Source: Albula goreensis
Lineage: Eukaryota; Chordata; Actinopteri; Albuliformes; Albulidae
Length of the DNA: 64,000 bases
NCBI GenBank assembly: GCA_022829145.1
Contig: CM040761.1
Location: forward strand, 20,305,745 to 20,369,744
Direction: 5' to 3'
Part shown: positions 49,242 through 59,715 of the stretch, piece by piece
Numbering within the stretch: the first letter of the stretch is position 1
Layout of the letters: each line of letters opens with the position of its first letter
Notes under the pieces: generated by a model
What the model was told of the DNA's origin: nothing
The model's database searches: none
The model's input: only the letters and a program-made list of their open reading frames with translations
Translations under genes and position numbers: made by a program

Positions 49242-49994
49242 CTATGCACAAAACGCTCAGACTGATGCATACAAAATGCATACTCATATTTTCACAGGAC
49301 CTGTGAAAAAATACCATTGAATAGAATCTAAATGATTATTAAACAATGGAACAAAAGTTCTGATAGTTCCGACGGATTAGTTAATCCCTCCTCATTAATT
49401 TCCTTTAACTGTACAGACCCACAAGCTAAACCCACATAGTGCTACATCATCGTCATCATTATCATATATAATAATAGTGACGAATGAGGTGCGCGGATCT
49501 GCCAGCGTACCGGCGCTGTCCCTCTCGCGCACCCTATTGCTGCACGCAATAATTTCGCCTCCCATAACTCTTGACAAGCACTACCGCTAACTACGGGCTC
49601 TTTGGCACAGTTAATGAAGTTTCATTAGATTTCATTCTCTCCAGAGAAAAGGTAAGACTTGCTGACCACACTCAAATATTAGAATATGAAATGTTGGGTT
49701 AGGGATATTAACGGCACTGTCCTCTTTTTGCATTTACAACAGATATGTACATATGGTATTTAAAAACGATGAAAGCGATTGCATGCTATGAAGTTATCTT
49801 TGTTGATTGTTCTAACTTATGGAAGTCGTTCAGTTTTTTCGTCGCTCAGTCGAATTGCCCATCCTTCACCATCACATTGATGTGGAAGTTATAGTCAAAA
49901 CACAAGACGCAGATACATTAACCACTGAAGTAGAAGTAATTGAACCGTACCCTGTCTCGGGACGGAGAGGCGTGTATGTGTGCGCGCCTGTGTA

Positions 49995-49996
<2 letters not shown>

Positions 49997-50081
<85 letters not shown>

Positions 50082-50108
50082 ATGTGACAGACAAAGAGAG
50101 AGAGAGAG
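49997..50108. repeat. Compound (TG)n-(AG)n microsatellite
   Basis: TG units at about 49997-50010 run directly into AG units to about 50081, with GGGAGGGAGAAAG interruptions; AG units resume at about 50095-50108. It is purine-rich on the + strand. The Arg-Glu repeat ORF is an artefact. Confidence 0.92.
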
Positions 50109-52516
50109 TTTCTGTTAAAGTTGTGCATGGGGTCACTTCTCGATAGTTCAAACGCTAAGGTCAGTTGATGAGTTGTCAGCTGTGTCAATTTCGGCATATC
50201 TCAATGTGCTATTATTTTTGCAGGCTATTCGTCATCTTCAGAGGCGTTCTTTTGTAAGACCTACCACGCATATCCTAATGTTTTCTCATGGCTTAACAAC
50301 AAAGTTAACCCTTGACAGTGAGAATAATAATTACCTAAACGAACGGGAAGGTCTACCTTGTACTCCTCTGCACAAATTTCTCCTGATTGTAGCTCCTCCG
50401 AACGTGTAGGCTACACATGTCACCCATTTTTGCTCCAGGCAGTCCAGCCTGCGACTTCCTATCTCCGGGCTCTTGTTTTACTGACATAGGTCGGGGTCTT
50501 CGTGTTATTGCTTTCTTCCGACCCTGCGTGTGGCACTGGCGCCAACCTGTGCACGTTTAAGCGCCAATAGGTGGGTTGTAAGCTGCTACCAAGGACAGTT
50601 TATGTACACAAGCGTCAAAATAAAGGTAGAGCCGGGTCCCCATACAGGTTAGACGTTAAGGACTTCGGGGAATGTCAACGCGTGATCACCAGATGGAAAA
50701 TCCGTTTAGAACTATCAGTGTCTTGATCTGAAATGATTATGAACTGCTGTGTGATCTTCTTTGAAACGGGCTTGTTAGGGTGAAGTGTGTTGTAGTGTAT
50801 GTGGACATTGCAATGTGGCCTGCCTCATGCGGGAATTCATGATCACACTACTTCTGCTGTTGCTATAGACATAGGCTGTGTGCATTAGCCTTGAGTTATT
50901 TCTAATGCAACATTGAACTTTACGTTTTAATATACATGTGCAGTCTGTTGATAGTAACTTTAATAACCATGAATGCCGTGATACCTTGTAGGGGTAGTTC
51001 AGGAGGTCCTTTTATACATTACGTTGGTAATGTTTTATTCTGTTGGCTATATGACCATTTGCATATCAGTTATTTCTCCAAAGTTATTGTGTACAGAAAA
51101 TAATAGTGTACAGAAAAATTTGAATAGTCTCAAAAAATTCTAAAATAGCCATGTCCAACATTTTACCATCTTAATATACAATTGTTTGCATTTCGAGTAA
51201 ACGTCTTTAGACTCATCCATTGCTGAAAATATGGCCCCTGTTAGGACAGACTGAAGTAAATTACCTAGGCAGGCAATGAAACGAAAATTTAGTAGCAGGG
51301 AACCTCTGGTGAAATTGTCCTGAAAGTGTTTCCATTCTGTCTCTGCAGTAATTAAACTATAATTAATGAGCATAACTGTCTGCTGTGTGCCGCACGAGCA
51401 GCGAGCATCCTCGCAAGACACTATAAGCCATTAGCCGCTGAAGTTCCTCTCTGCGTTTGTTTTCGCAATTTATTTTTTCTCGTGCATTGATCCAGATAGG
51501 TTGATGATTGGTTGACAGTGTGACACCACCTCGAATAAAATATACGTATGACCCATTTGAACTTAAATACTTTAAGATAGAACAAATTAATATCCTTTGT
51601 TAGATTGAAAAAGAAAGTTTACTGATGGGAAACACGCCTCATGCCCGACTGTACTATGTAGAAGTGCAAGAAAGAGGTTTGCAACGGAAAAAAGAGTCCC
51701 CAAAACTAACAAGTGAAGAAAATGGTCCGTCTGAATTGTTATTTGGCATACTCCCTTTCTATTCCATCATAGACAGTAACATACGTGACCCACAGCAGCG
51801 ACAAACTATTTACTCCAGCCTTTATTTATGTTTGAGTGAAACAAAAACAGCACAAAAAGGTTGAGCTTCATGAAATATTAAGAGCAGGTTTTGTGTGCGC
51901 TTCTGCCATTATATCACCCTACCGCCAACCAATGTGAAAACTGTTCAGCTGAAGTTAGTCTCATAAATTATTAAAACCTAATGACATCTGTCTATCAAGA
52001 ATGCGGTTTATTATTAACCAATTTCACCTGACAGTGCACTTGTTTTATTTACACAAGACATCTAATAAAACAGACAGTTGAGCGAGAGAGTCCGCAGGAT
52101 TTTTATTCCCTGCTTATTACTCATTAACACAAACTGCAGGGTTATATGTGGACTTGAGCATCAGACAGTTTTGTATTTGTTTTCACATTCATATTATTGT
52201 ATATGACGTAGCCTATACTGTGAAGAAATCAACAAATAAACTGAAATATTGCAACAACAAAAGTCTATATAGAGAAAATGAATGATCCCGGCCATGTTAT
52301 TTCTGTTCCAGAAATGTTTATGATCGGTCCACTCCCACCAAAATTCTATATGGCGATGGGTTTGTTTGGTCATAAGCATATGGTCTTTACTTACAGTAAT
52401 CTCTAATAAACGGGCTCAAACATGCTCGGGGTTTATACAAATAAAAGGCGAAAAGTATTCACAAACTCATAACATCTCAAACATATCAACGAATAACTGA
52501 ATAAGAAGAATAATTG

Positions 52517-52517
<1 letters not shown>

Positions 52518-52566
<49 letters not shown>
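52518..52566. repeat. (TC)n tract in the putative promoter
   Basis: A near-perfect TC run of about 24 units, immediately upstream of the likely 5' exon region. Confidence 0.93.
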
Positions 52567-52570
<4 letters not shown>

Positions 52571-52599
52571 TTACACACACTCTCCTCCCTCCCCTTTTT

Positions 52600-53087
52600 T
52601 CTCTCTCAGCTCCCTCTCATGGTCTCTCTGTCAGTCAGCGCTCCCGTTGGCAGGGGAGAGATTGAAAGTGACACACACAGATTGTTCTGAGCGGAATCTG
52701 ACTGTGGTGCAGGACCAGGGGATCCCAGCACCGCTTTTTGTTTTCTTGAGCATATAGTTTTAAGCTGCTCCTTTTTCTTTCTTTCTTTCTTTAGCTTGTT
52801 TCATATTTGATTTCCGCATATCCAGATGGTAATATCTCCGACTCTGATGCGATATTCCTGTCCCCGCCGATAAAGGTACGCGTCCGAAGGAGGACAACGC
52901 TGTGACCCTCCCGTCTCAAAGAAACCAAGAAGGACAAAAAGAAGGACCAAGCAACCTCTGCCGGACTCTTGTCAAGTTGTTTACTCCGTCCTACGCCCCA
53001 GGCGGGGTATATTCCCGTACTATTCCGGCTAATTCAACCAGCGACTCTAGGAGCACAAGCCGTGTGAGGCTCTCTCTCTCTCCCTCC

Positions 53088-53158
<71 letters not shown>

Positions 53159-53421
53159 TCACACACATACACGCATACACACACACATACACAACAAATC
53201 TTGCGTTCATCCCTATCGTTCATCTCTCACTCGTTCTCTCTTAATCGTACACTCTCACACTGAAGCGGAGTGCACGGAGAAGTGCCATCCAGCTCTCCAG
53301 TCCAAGCCGATTTCAGCGCCCCCGCCTGAAGCAAGCACAAGCTCAGCCCTGGATTCAATACTTTTAATCAATGGACAGAACCTTCTCCCCAGCCAGCCGA
53401 GGTACAGACACACCATAAGCG
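52600..53421 (+). promoter_or_regulatory. Probable promoter and first exon(s) of an unidentified + strand gene
   Basis: Sequence complexity and CpG rise relative to both flanks, and the block ends in a strong donor (AAGCG/GTGAGTAA, exon end 53421). A second structure is nested in it: acceptor CTTTCTTTCTTTAG, then 52795-52875 (81 bases, open in frame 1 as 27 codons ending SPPIK), then donor GTACGC. ATG GAC AGA at about 53370 opens only a short reading frame ending in a stop after 15 codons. The main reading is therefore a long non-coding leader exon. The gene itself is not identified. Confidence 0.4.
53070..53205. repeat. (TC)n followed by (CA)n-rich tract in the leader region
   Basis: A TC run with few interruptions at 53070-53146 passes into CA-rich sequence to about 53205. 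It sits inside the putative first exon, which would give an unusually pyrimidine-rich leader RNA. Confidence 0.9.
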
Positions 53422-53744
53422 GTGAGTAAAACGTCTTCATTTCCTCATTTCCGTGTAACTTTTCCCTTCTTGGATTTGTTCAATAGTCTAATCATTAATG
53501 CATTGTTTTGGTCGTAGGTGTCTGTAGTGAAATGGTCATCATTTGACCCGGGCTTATTTATTCATTCATAAAAGTAGTCTGCTCTCAAGGTTAGTCCATT
53601 TTACACAATGTGAAAAGGCAGCCATTCAAGGTACCATTATTATCTCTTACGATGAATCATCAATGGAACTTACTTCAAAAGGGTTGTAGCTGAGATACTG
53701 ATTTGGTATTAGCCATTCCATGATAGATACTTTTGGACAACAAC

Positions 53745-53778
<34 letters not shown>

Positions 53779-55870
53779 AATGAAAAGTCTAATTTTGTTT
53801 TCGGCCGTACAGTCCTTGATAATTTGTGAAACCACAACAGTTGGCTTAATTACTCCCACTGAGCAGAGAGGTGAGCTTTGAATTTGATTAAAAAAACAAA
53901 CCCGTTAAACTTTATGAAGAGGAGACTCTGTGAAACTACCAGAACGGGCCCATAGCTGAAGATTAAACTTAATACAGTTTTTTTTTCAGGACAAGAAGTG
54001 AATACCCAAATATAATTTTCCTCCCGTTGTATAGACTGTCACTTAATAATTTGGGAACAGTTTCTATATTCCAAAATATGACTGCTCCGGATTTTGTAAT
54101 TTGTACAATAACTACAGCAATCACGATAGTAGTAATCAGTTTCTGTTTTTGGAGAATGACAATTTCAGAATTTTGGATACGAGTGTAGATATCATTAGGT
54201 ATTATTATTATTATTATCATTATTATTATTATTGTTATTGTCTTCATCTTCTCCTTCTTCCTCCTCTTTTTCTTCTTCTTTTTTCTTAATAATTTTGGTA
54301 ATAATTATAATTGTGACAATAACAGCTATGGTGGTTGAAGTTATAGTAATATTAAGTTGTATTTTATGAAGTAGTATTTTATTACAACATAATCACGATT
54401 ATTATTGAGTAACAATACCCATTATTATTACTATTACTAATAGCCTATTATTATTATTATTATTATTATTAGGCTTATTAGTATACCTGACTTGACTCTT
54501 CCTTCGATTAGTCAGGGAGTTGTGCGACTGAACAATCAATATCTCTGTTAGAGCTGGCTCACCAGCCGTAAAAATAGGTTTCAGTTTATTCAAGTGCAGG
54601 GAACGGGGATATAATTTAATGCTCAAATTCAAGTTCATGTGCGGGTTCATCAAAAGCACAGTTACTCCTTACACTCAATGACACAACATACTTCGTGCCG
54701 TCATGATGTGCACATGGGTTTTCTCTGTGTGTAACCATTGTCAAATAGTTTTGTGAAAGATGTCAAATCGAGTATTGTGCCGCTCTTATGCGCTCGTAGC
54801 ATTCGATGTTTTTTGCACCCTTCTTTCGCTGGAATGGTGTTTTATAGCGACAAACTAAAATCCACTGATTGAAATGAACAGCAAAGACATCTCTATTGTC
54901 GGCTGAATTGTACGAACTTTAACAAGCCTCTTCAAGTATTGTGCCGGGCTGTTCACACATACAATCGGTGTGTAACCTTACATGTGTTGAAGAGTTGACT
55001 ACCTACCATACGAAGGACCTGACCGCTGCTAGATAAACGCAAAGTGCTAGGACTGGAAATAGCACCAAATTTAAGGTCAATAATCGTGTACAGCATAATG
55101 TAATAATTTTATCACAGAAAACATAGTTATGTTCTCATTTTATTATTATTATAATTTTAATTATTATTATTATTATTATTAGTAGTAGTAGTATTCACTC
55201 ACATTTGAATATATTTTTGGATTTCTATTTTGTAAAACAACTTCTATTTCGACAACAACAATATGAAACAGACTCTTTTCTAGAGTAGGATATTATAAAA
55301 TGAATTTGTATTTCAACTCTCTAAGATTCTAAATGTCATTTGGACTGGGATCTTTTTCATTTAACACAATTATTTCGCAGGGACGTACGCACTTTCATTT
55401 TTATAAGGCATCCATAGTTTACTACAAGGAGTGTGATATTTAAAACAACTGCAATAGTTTTAAAGACCATACCTTTACCATATTTTACTCTAAAACTACA
55501 TTTTACTTTTGTTATGTGCAGATGAAGCAACAGTGCGCTGTACTTATGAAGGTGTAGGCCTATAAAAACTGACACTCCGAACTTCGTATTTTACTACATG
55601 CATGTGATAACAGCAATTATTTGCTATTAATACAGAACATCTGGTCTCTCAATTTAGGACATGTTAATAACTTAAGATTGTTCAGTATTACTTACGGCAT
55701 GAAATACTTCAGGATGATTATCCAGGTTTTTATCACGAGCTGTTCTTATTCCTTACCGTGTGAATATGTTCCTTTTTTCAGATTTTTTTTTTCTGTTCTG
55801 TCTTCGTAGTTTTGCATTTTATTCTATAGATCAATACTGTTTACTAATTAGAACGAGTTTAGCTGTGTAG
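53422..55870 (+). other. Putative first-intron sequence with four (ATT)n tracts
   Basis: A+T-rich, no gene-like ORF. (ATT)n tracts lie at 53746-53776, 54199-54238, 54421-54472 and 55138-55192. A TCTTCTCCTTCTTCCTCC pyrimidine stretch at about 54241-54285 follows the second one. Confidence 0.5.
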
Positions 55871-55976
55871 CAGAACAACTGGCACATCGCAAGCGCTCGT
55901 GCAGAGTGCCACTGCACCAGATATGTTGTGCGTGAAGAGGCCCGCATGCTGGCTCTGACGGCTTCAGCACGCGCCA
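55871..55976 (+). other. Orphan exon-like segment 1, 35 open codons
   Basis: TGTAG acceptor, 106 bases open from the first base, then a strong donor (GCCA/GTGAGTATG). It begins QNNWHIASARAECHC and ends LALTASARA, leaving phase 1. The acceptor has a weak pyrimidine tract. Base composition changes sharply from A+T-rich intron to CpG-containing sequence. Function unknown; it may be a regulatory or lncRNA exon instead. Confidence 0.3.
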
Positions 55977-56047
55977 GTGAGTATGAGTTCGAATTCCTGA
56001 ACTTTTTAGAATAGATGAGAGATACTCTGCATTTCAAATTTCCGCAG

Positions 56048-56119
56048 TTTACTACGCATCGGACACACTGAATGGAAGAATCCACTTCACCACAAACAGC
56101 GCAGATGAGGGCTTCGTGG
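56048..56119 (+). other. Orphan exon-like segment 2, in frame with segment 1
   Basis: A good acceptor (CAAATTTCCGCAG), 72 bases, then donor GTGG/GTATGC. Spliced to 55871-55976 it keeps the frame (phase 1 in, phase 1 out) and reads IYYASDTLNGRIHFTT then NSADEGFV. The opposite strand here also shows a Cys-X2-Cys pattern (CAVCGE ... CVRC), so the coding strand, if any, is not settled. The intron between the two segments would be only 71 bases, near the fish minimum. Confidence 0.3.
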
Positions 56120-56414
56120 GTATGCGTGTTCCCTCCTGTGTTGATTTCTGAAGAGTATTCGTTTTCAGTGACATAGCAGGGCTACTACCTTACGATTTTC
56201 AAAATTTTTGACATGCCATTATTTTTAACACAACATTGCAAAACACTTAAAAAAATCGTATGATTTACTATATCATTGTGCGAGGTAAGATGGTGCAGTT
56301 TTTGTTTTGGTTGTTGCCTCTGGTCATGATTAAGTAATACCTGATCCAAAGTCGTTCTGAAGTTTTCCACTGAGTTAGGACTTAAGTGATTCGCAGTTGA
56401 CCGTCATTATGCAG

Positions 56415-56487
56415 AGTGAGACAATCCAGTTGAACACAGCAGAACTGCAAATGGCTCCGCCACACCAGCCATCCACATCGGCCAATC
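56415..56487 (+). other. Orphan exon-like segment 3
   Basis: ATTATGCAG acceptor, 73 bases open in frame 1 (SETIQLNTAELQMAPP then HQPSTSAN), then donor AATC/GTATGA. It cannot follow segment 2 directly: the phase-1 junction would create an immediate TGA. It could be an alternative exon, start with the ATG just upstream (56409-56411), or be chance. Confidence 0.22.
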
Positions 56488-57495
56488 GTATGAATCTGTC
56501 TGTTGCTAGTCTTCAAATATGAATTCCCACTATAGGAAAACATATATTTGTTTTCATTATATTTGCTTTAACCACTCACACATTCTTCATGTATTATGAA
56601 TTAGTACATTGTCATTATTTGTAAAAGTATTTAAAATGATATTTAAAGGAAATTTCATTAGAAAATAAGATTAAATGGTCATTTTGTGTTCTGGTTTTAC
56701 TTTACATGTAAAATATATTTGTAAACTCTTTGTCTAATATAAATACATGTTTGCATCTTTGGTCACATATGTTTGGGACACATAAGCAAAGTACTGGAAC
56801 ACGCCAACCTGAGCTTTAGGTTATCCGCTTTATAACAAAAGTGATATTTCCAAGGAATGTTTTCATTTTTCAAATTTATTCTGTTATAAGCCACACATAC
56901 ACCATATCAGCGATGCAACTTTTTTGTTGCACTTTTTAAAACCATCAGAGTCAGAAAAAAACCTGCTCTGAGGAGATATATAATACACACATCAAAACAA
57001 ATGACTTCCTCAGAGGCAATGGATCTCAAATGGCACTACAAAAAGAACATATCATCATCTGAAGGGTGTATGCGGTAAGAAAGGTAAATTGCTTTTAAGG
57101 AGTGCTTTTAAAGGGGAACGTGTCATGCTCCAGTGTATGTGAGTGAGTAACTGGTGGCACAGAGAGTCAGCAGCATTTGTTTGGGGGCAGCCGCCTGAAA
57201 GCATTTTTAAAATTTCAATAAACATAATTTTAGCTGCCATCCGATAGTGCTTTGAAAAACAAATTCACTTTCGTCCAAAAATGGCAATTTCAGACTGATG
57301 GGAGCTCTGCTCCCCTGTGAAACACTCTGCTGAATGCTTGGCTTTGGCACGCAAGTCCCACTTACTTTAGAGTTTTGTGGAATCAAGTTTGTACGTACAG
57401 AAGCGTAACAAAAAGATAAAACATTGCTATGTGTTCCTGTTTTATGTGTTCAGATTTTTTTTTTTTTGACTGAGAAATAATTCGCCCCGTAGTTC
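56488..57495. other. A+T-rich stretch without recognised features
   Basis: No ORF, repeat or promoter-like element was recognised. TTTATT near 56875 could serve as a minus-strand polyadenylation signal for the segment at 57496-57708. Confidence 0.4.
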
Positions 57496-57708
57496 TTAAG
57501 AGTTGTAGCTGACTCTCAGGAAGAGAACGTTAACGGCAATTGACCCAGAGTTAACCAGAAAGTCCACAAACGTTTCTACATCACTGTCTTCAATTATCTC
57601 AAAGCACAGATAATCTCTGGTTGCTGGGCCGTACTGTGAAATAGGAACAGGCCGAGGAGCCTCCTCCTCCTGCTGCTGCTTCAGCTGCCCAGGCCAGCTT
57701 TCAGAGCC
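57496..57708 (-). other. Orphan 3'-terminal exon candidate on the minus strand
   Basis: A CTCTACAG acceptor is followed by about 70 open codons ending in TAA at 57496. The peptide has a Gln/Glu stretch (QLKQQQEEE), then TRDYLCFEIIEDSDVETF, VDFLVNSGSIAVN and LFLRVSYNS at the C terminus. Its amino-acid composition looks like an ordinary folded protein and not translated intron. No upstream exon was found between 57.7 and 64 kb, so it may be the last exon of a gene continuing to the right, a decayed gene fragment, or chance. The junction position is uncertain by a base. Confidence 0.35.
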
Positions 57709-57759
57709 TGTAGAGCACCCCACTGAGGTGCATGTGAGACTCAAGCGGCCAGACACCAC

Positions 57760-59531
57760 TGACTGTTGTTTAGCATTTCTTTATTTATTTTTTATTTGTT
57801 TTGCTTTGCTGGTTTTTTTTTTTTTTTTTTTACTCCTCTCATTTTTCTCTCAAGTTCCTCTTTTCCTGGTTCTATTTTATTTTTCCACTCATCTTTTATT
57901 CCTTGGGAACTGTTTTCATTGTCTATTTTTCTTCTCCATTCCATTGTTTTCTGTCATAGTTTAGAAATTATTAGACAAAAGTGACAGATTTTTTGAATTG
58001 CTGGGTGTCACCATTTTTTTTTTATGGGATTTGCTCCTGCTCTATTTCCTCTTTACCCCCACTCCCTCTCTCCCTCTCTCTTTTTCTCGCTCGCGTCTCT
58101 CTTTGCATTCCCCTGTGTGATCAGAGCTATCTCTCCTCACAGATATCAGGGGTGTGACGGTGCTATTAAACACCAGATCAGATACACAGCAGGGCAGGGC
58201 AACAGGGAAATGGACATGGCGCTGTAATAATGCACTTTTAATTCCAAACGCCTCTTGTAATGTAAATCATTACTCACTATTTATTTAGGTTTTTTTTTAT
58301 TAGGGTGTAGTTTTATTAAGTGAAAGCATTATTTGTACGCTCTTTTATTATTTTGTATCATTTGTACGTAACAATCCATGCATTTTTTTATTTGCAAACT
58401 TACTTTCTTGTCCTCTGTACAGTCGGAGAAACACATCAGATTTTTCCTGCGGGACACACAGGTGCTTTATACAGTTAGATTTTGAAACCTAACATCCTTA
58501 TACAGAGGGATGTATCACGGTTTGAGGTATATCCTGAAAGATTTATCAGCTGTGATGTCACAGCGTTACAGGAGCACTGTGACGGCTCTCTGCTCTAACC
58601 GAGGCAGACTGCAGTGACATAACCCAGGTGACCGAGCCTCAAGATCAAGAGCCAGTTTCCATTTTGAAATTCAGCTTTATATTTGGCAACCTGATAGCAG
58701 TGCGTTAAAATCTAACTGCTGCCCTGGTTCAAAATCACGCTGGTGAAAAGTGCAGGTTGTAGCTCTGTTCTTATTTCATGTCCTATGAGTTGATTTTTTT
58801 GGTTGTATAAATTACTAGATCAGGAGTAGAGCAACCTGATGGTGTTTTGGCTCATTTTTTATTTTTCACAATAGATGACTTCTTTAAAAAAAAATAAAAA
58901 ACTTCTCATGCTTCTCAACTTCATCTAATATTTTTTAAGTCCCCCCTTTGTGTAACGTGTGTGTAGGGCCGCAATCTTTTCACCTGCTTTCAGAGCTGGT
59001 TATGTGGTCAAACTGCAATGTGGACTGCATTTTAAACCTAACAGAGCATTAATTTACACATACAGCCAAAGTTCTTTTACAGGGTTATTCATTAAGTGGC
59101 CCTATAATATGGTCAGCTATCCTAATTGGAATGTTTTACTTAAATTACTTCTTATTACATGTTGATATGTATTTGGGAGTGTATGTTGGTGTATGAAGAG
59201 TAACTAGCGTATGAATTAATATCCCGTTCCATCATTAGCACAAGTACTGTAATTATCAATGTATGTGAGCATAAATTGCACTTGGGGGAGGATATAAGTT
59301 TAGTCAAACGCAGTGCTCCCAACCTGCTGCCCTGGCGTACAAGTGTACCTGTCCATGGCATAAGTACGTGGGATCAAGGGATAACTGTTAAAACATCTAT
59401 GTGGTTGTTGGATTATAAAATTGTTTCACAATATTCAAAGTCACAATGTATAACCTGGGGCTAATCCTTTTTCTTGGGTCTGCCTGTCGGAGCCTTGCTG
59501 TGTACATGTTATGGGGGAGCAGTTTATACCT
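57760..59531. other. Intergenic or intronic, T-rich then element-like blocks
   Basis: 57775-58020 is T-rich with a T homopolymer of about 20 at 57812-57831 and gives no credible ORF. Blocks at about 58110-58290 and 58540-58740 are non-repetitive with ATTA/TAAT cores and look like conserved non-coding elements. Confidence 0.4.
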
Positions 59532-59534
59532 GCT

Positions 59535-59712
59535 GGGCCCGATTTATCACAGCCTTTTGCGTGTGTTAAAATTTTTTTTGGACATGCAGTTTCAGTGACA
59601 TGGTTTGTGATTGGAGCAAATAAGCTACCTCAACCAATCACAAGCTCGCTGAGCCTTTTTTGCACCAGTGAAACGGTTTTCTGTGTACTGAATACTTTAG
59701 TAAATCAGGCCC
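59535..59712 (-). mobile_element. Dispersed inverted-repeat element, copy B (178 bp, reversed)
   Basis: The ends read GGGCCCGATTTA and TAAATCAGGCCC, inverted copies with one difference in 12. GCT occurs on both sides (59532-59534 and 59713-59715), a 3-bp target duplication. The interior, reversed, matches copy A at 39061-39241. Inverted repeats starting GGGCC plus a 3-bp duplication suggest a PIF/Harbinger-type MITE, but the usual TWA target is not present, so the family is tentative. Confidence 0.75.
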
Positions 59713-59715
59713 GCT

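Noticed and set aside
49819..50197. ORFs of about 100 aa on both strands
   Set aside because: Driven by the (TG)n-(AG)n microsatellite.
52902..53429. 175-aa ORF across the putative leader
   Set aside because: It needs a GTG start and is largely Ser-Leu and His-Thr repeats from TC/CA tracts; the frame does not continue after the donor.
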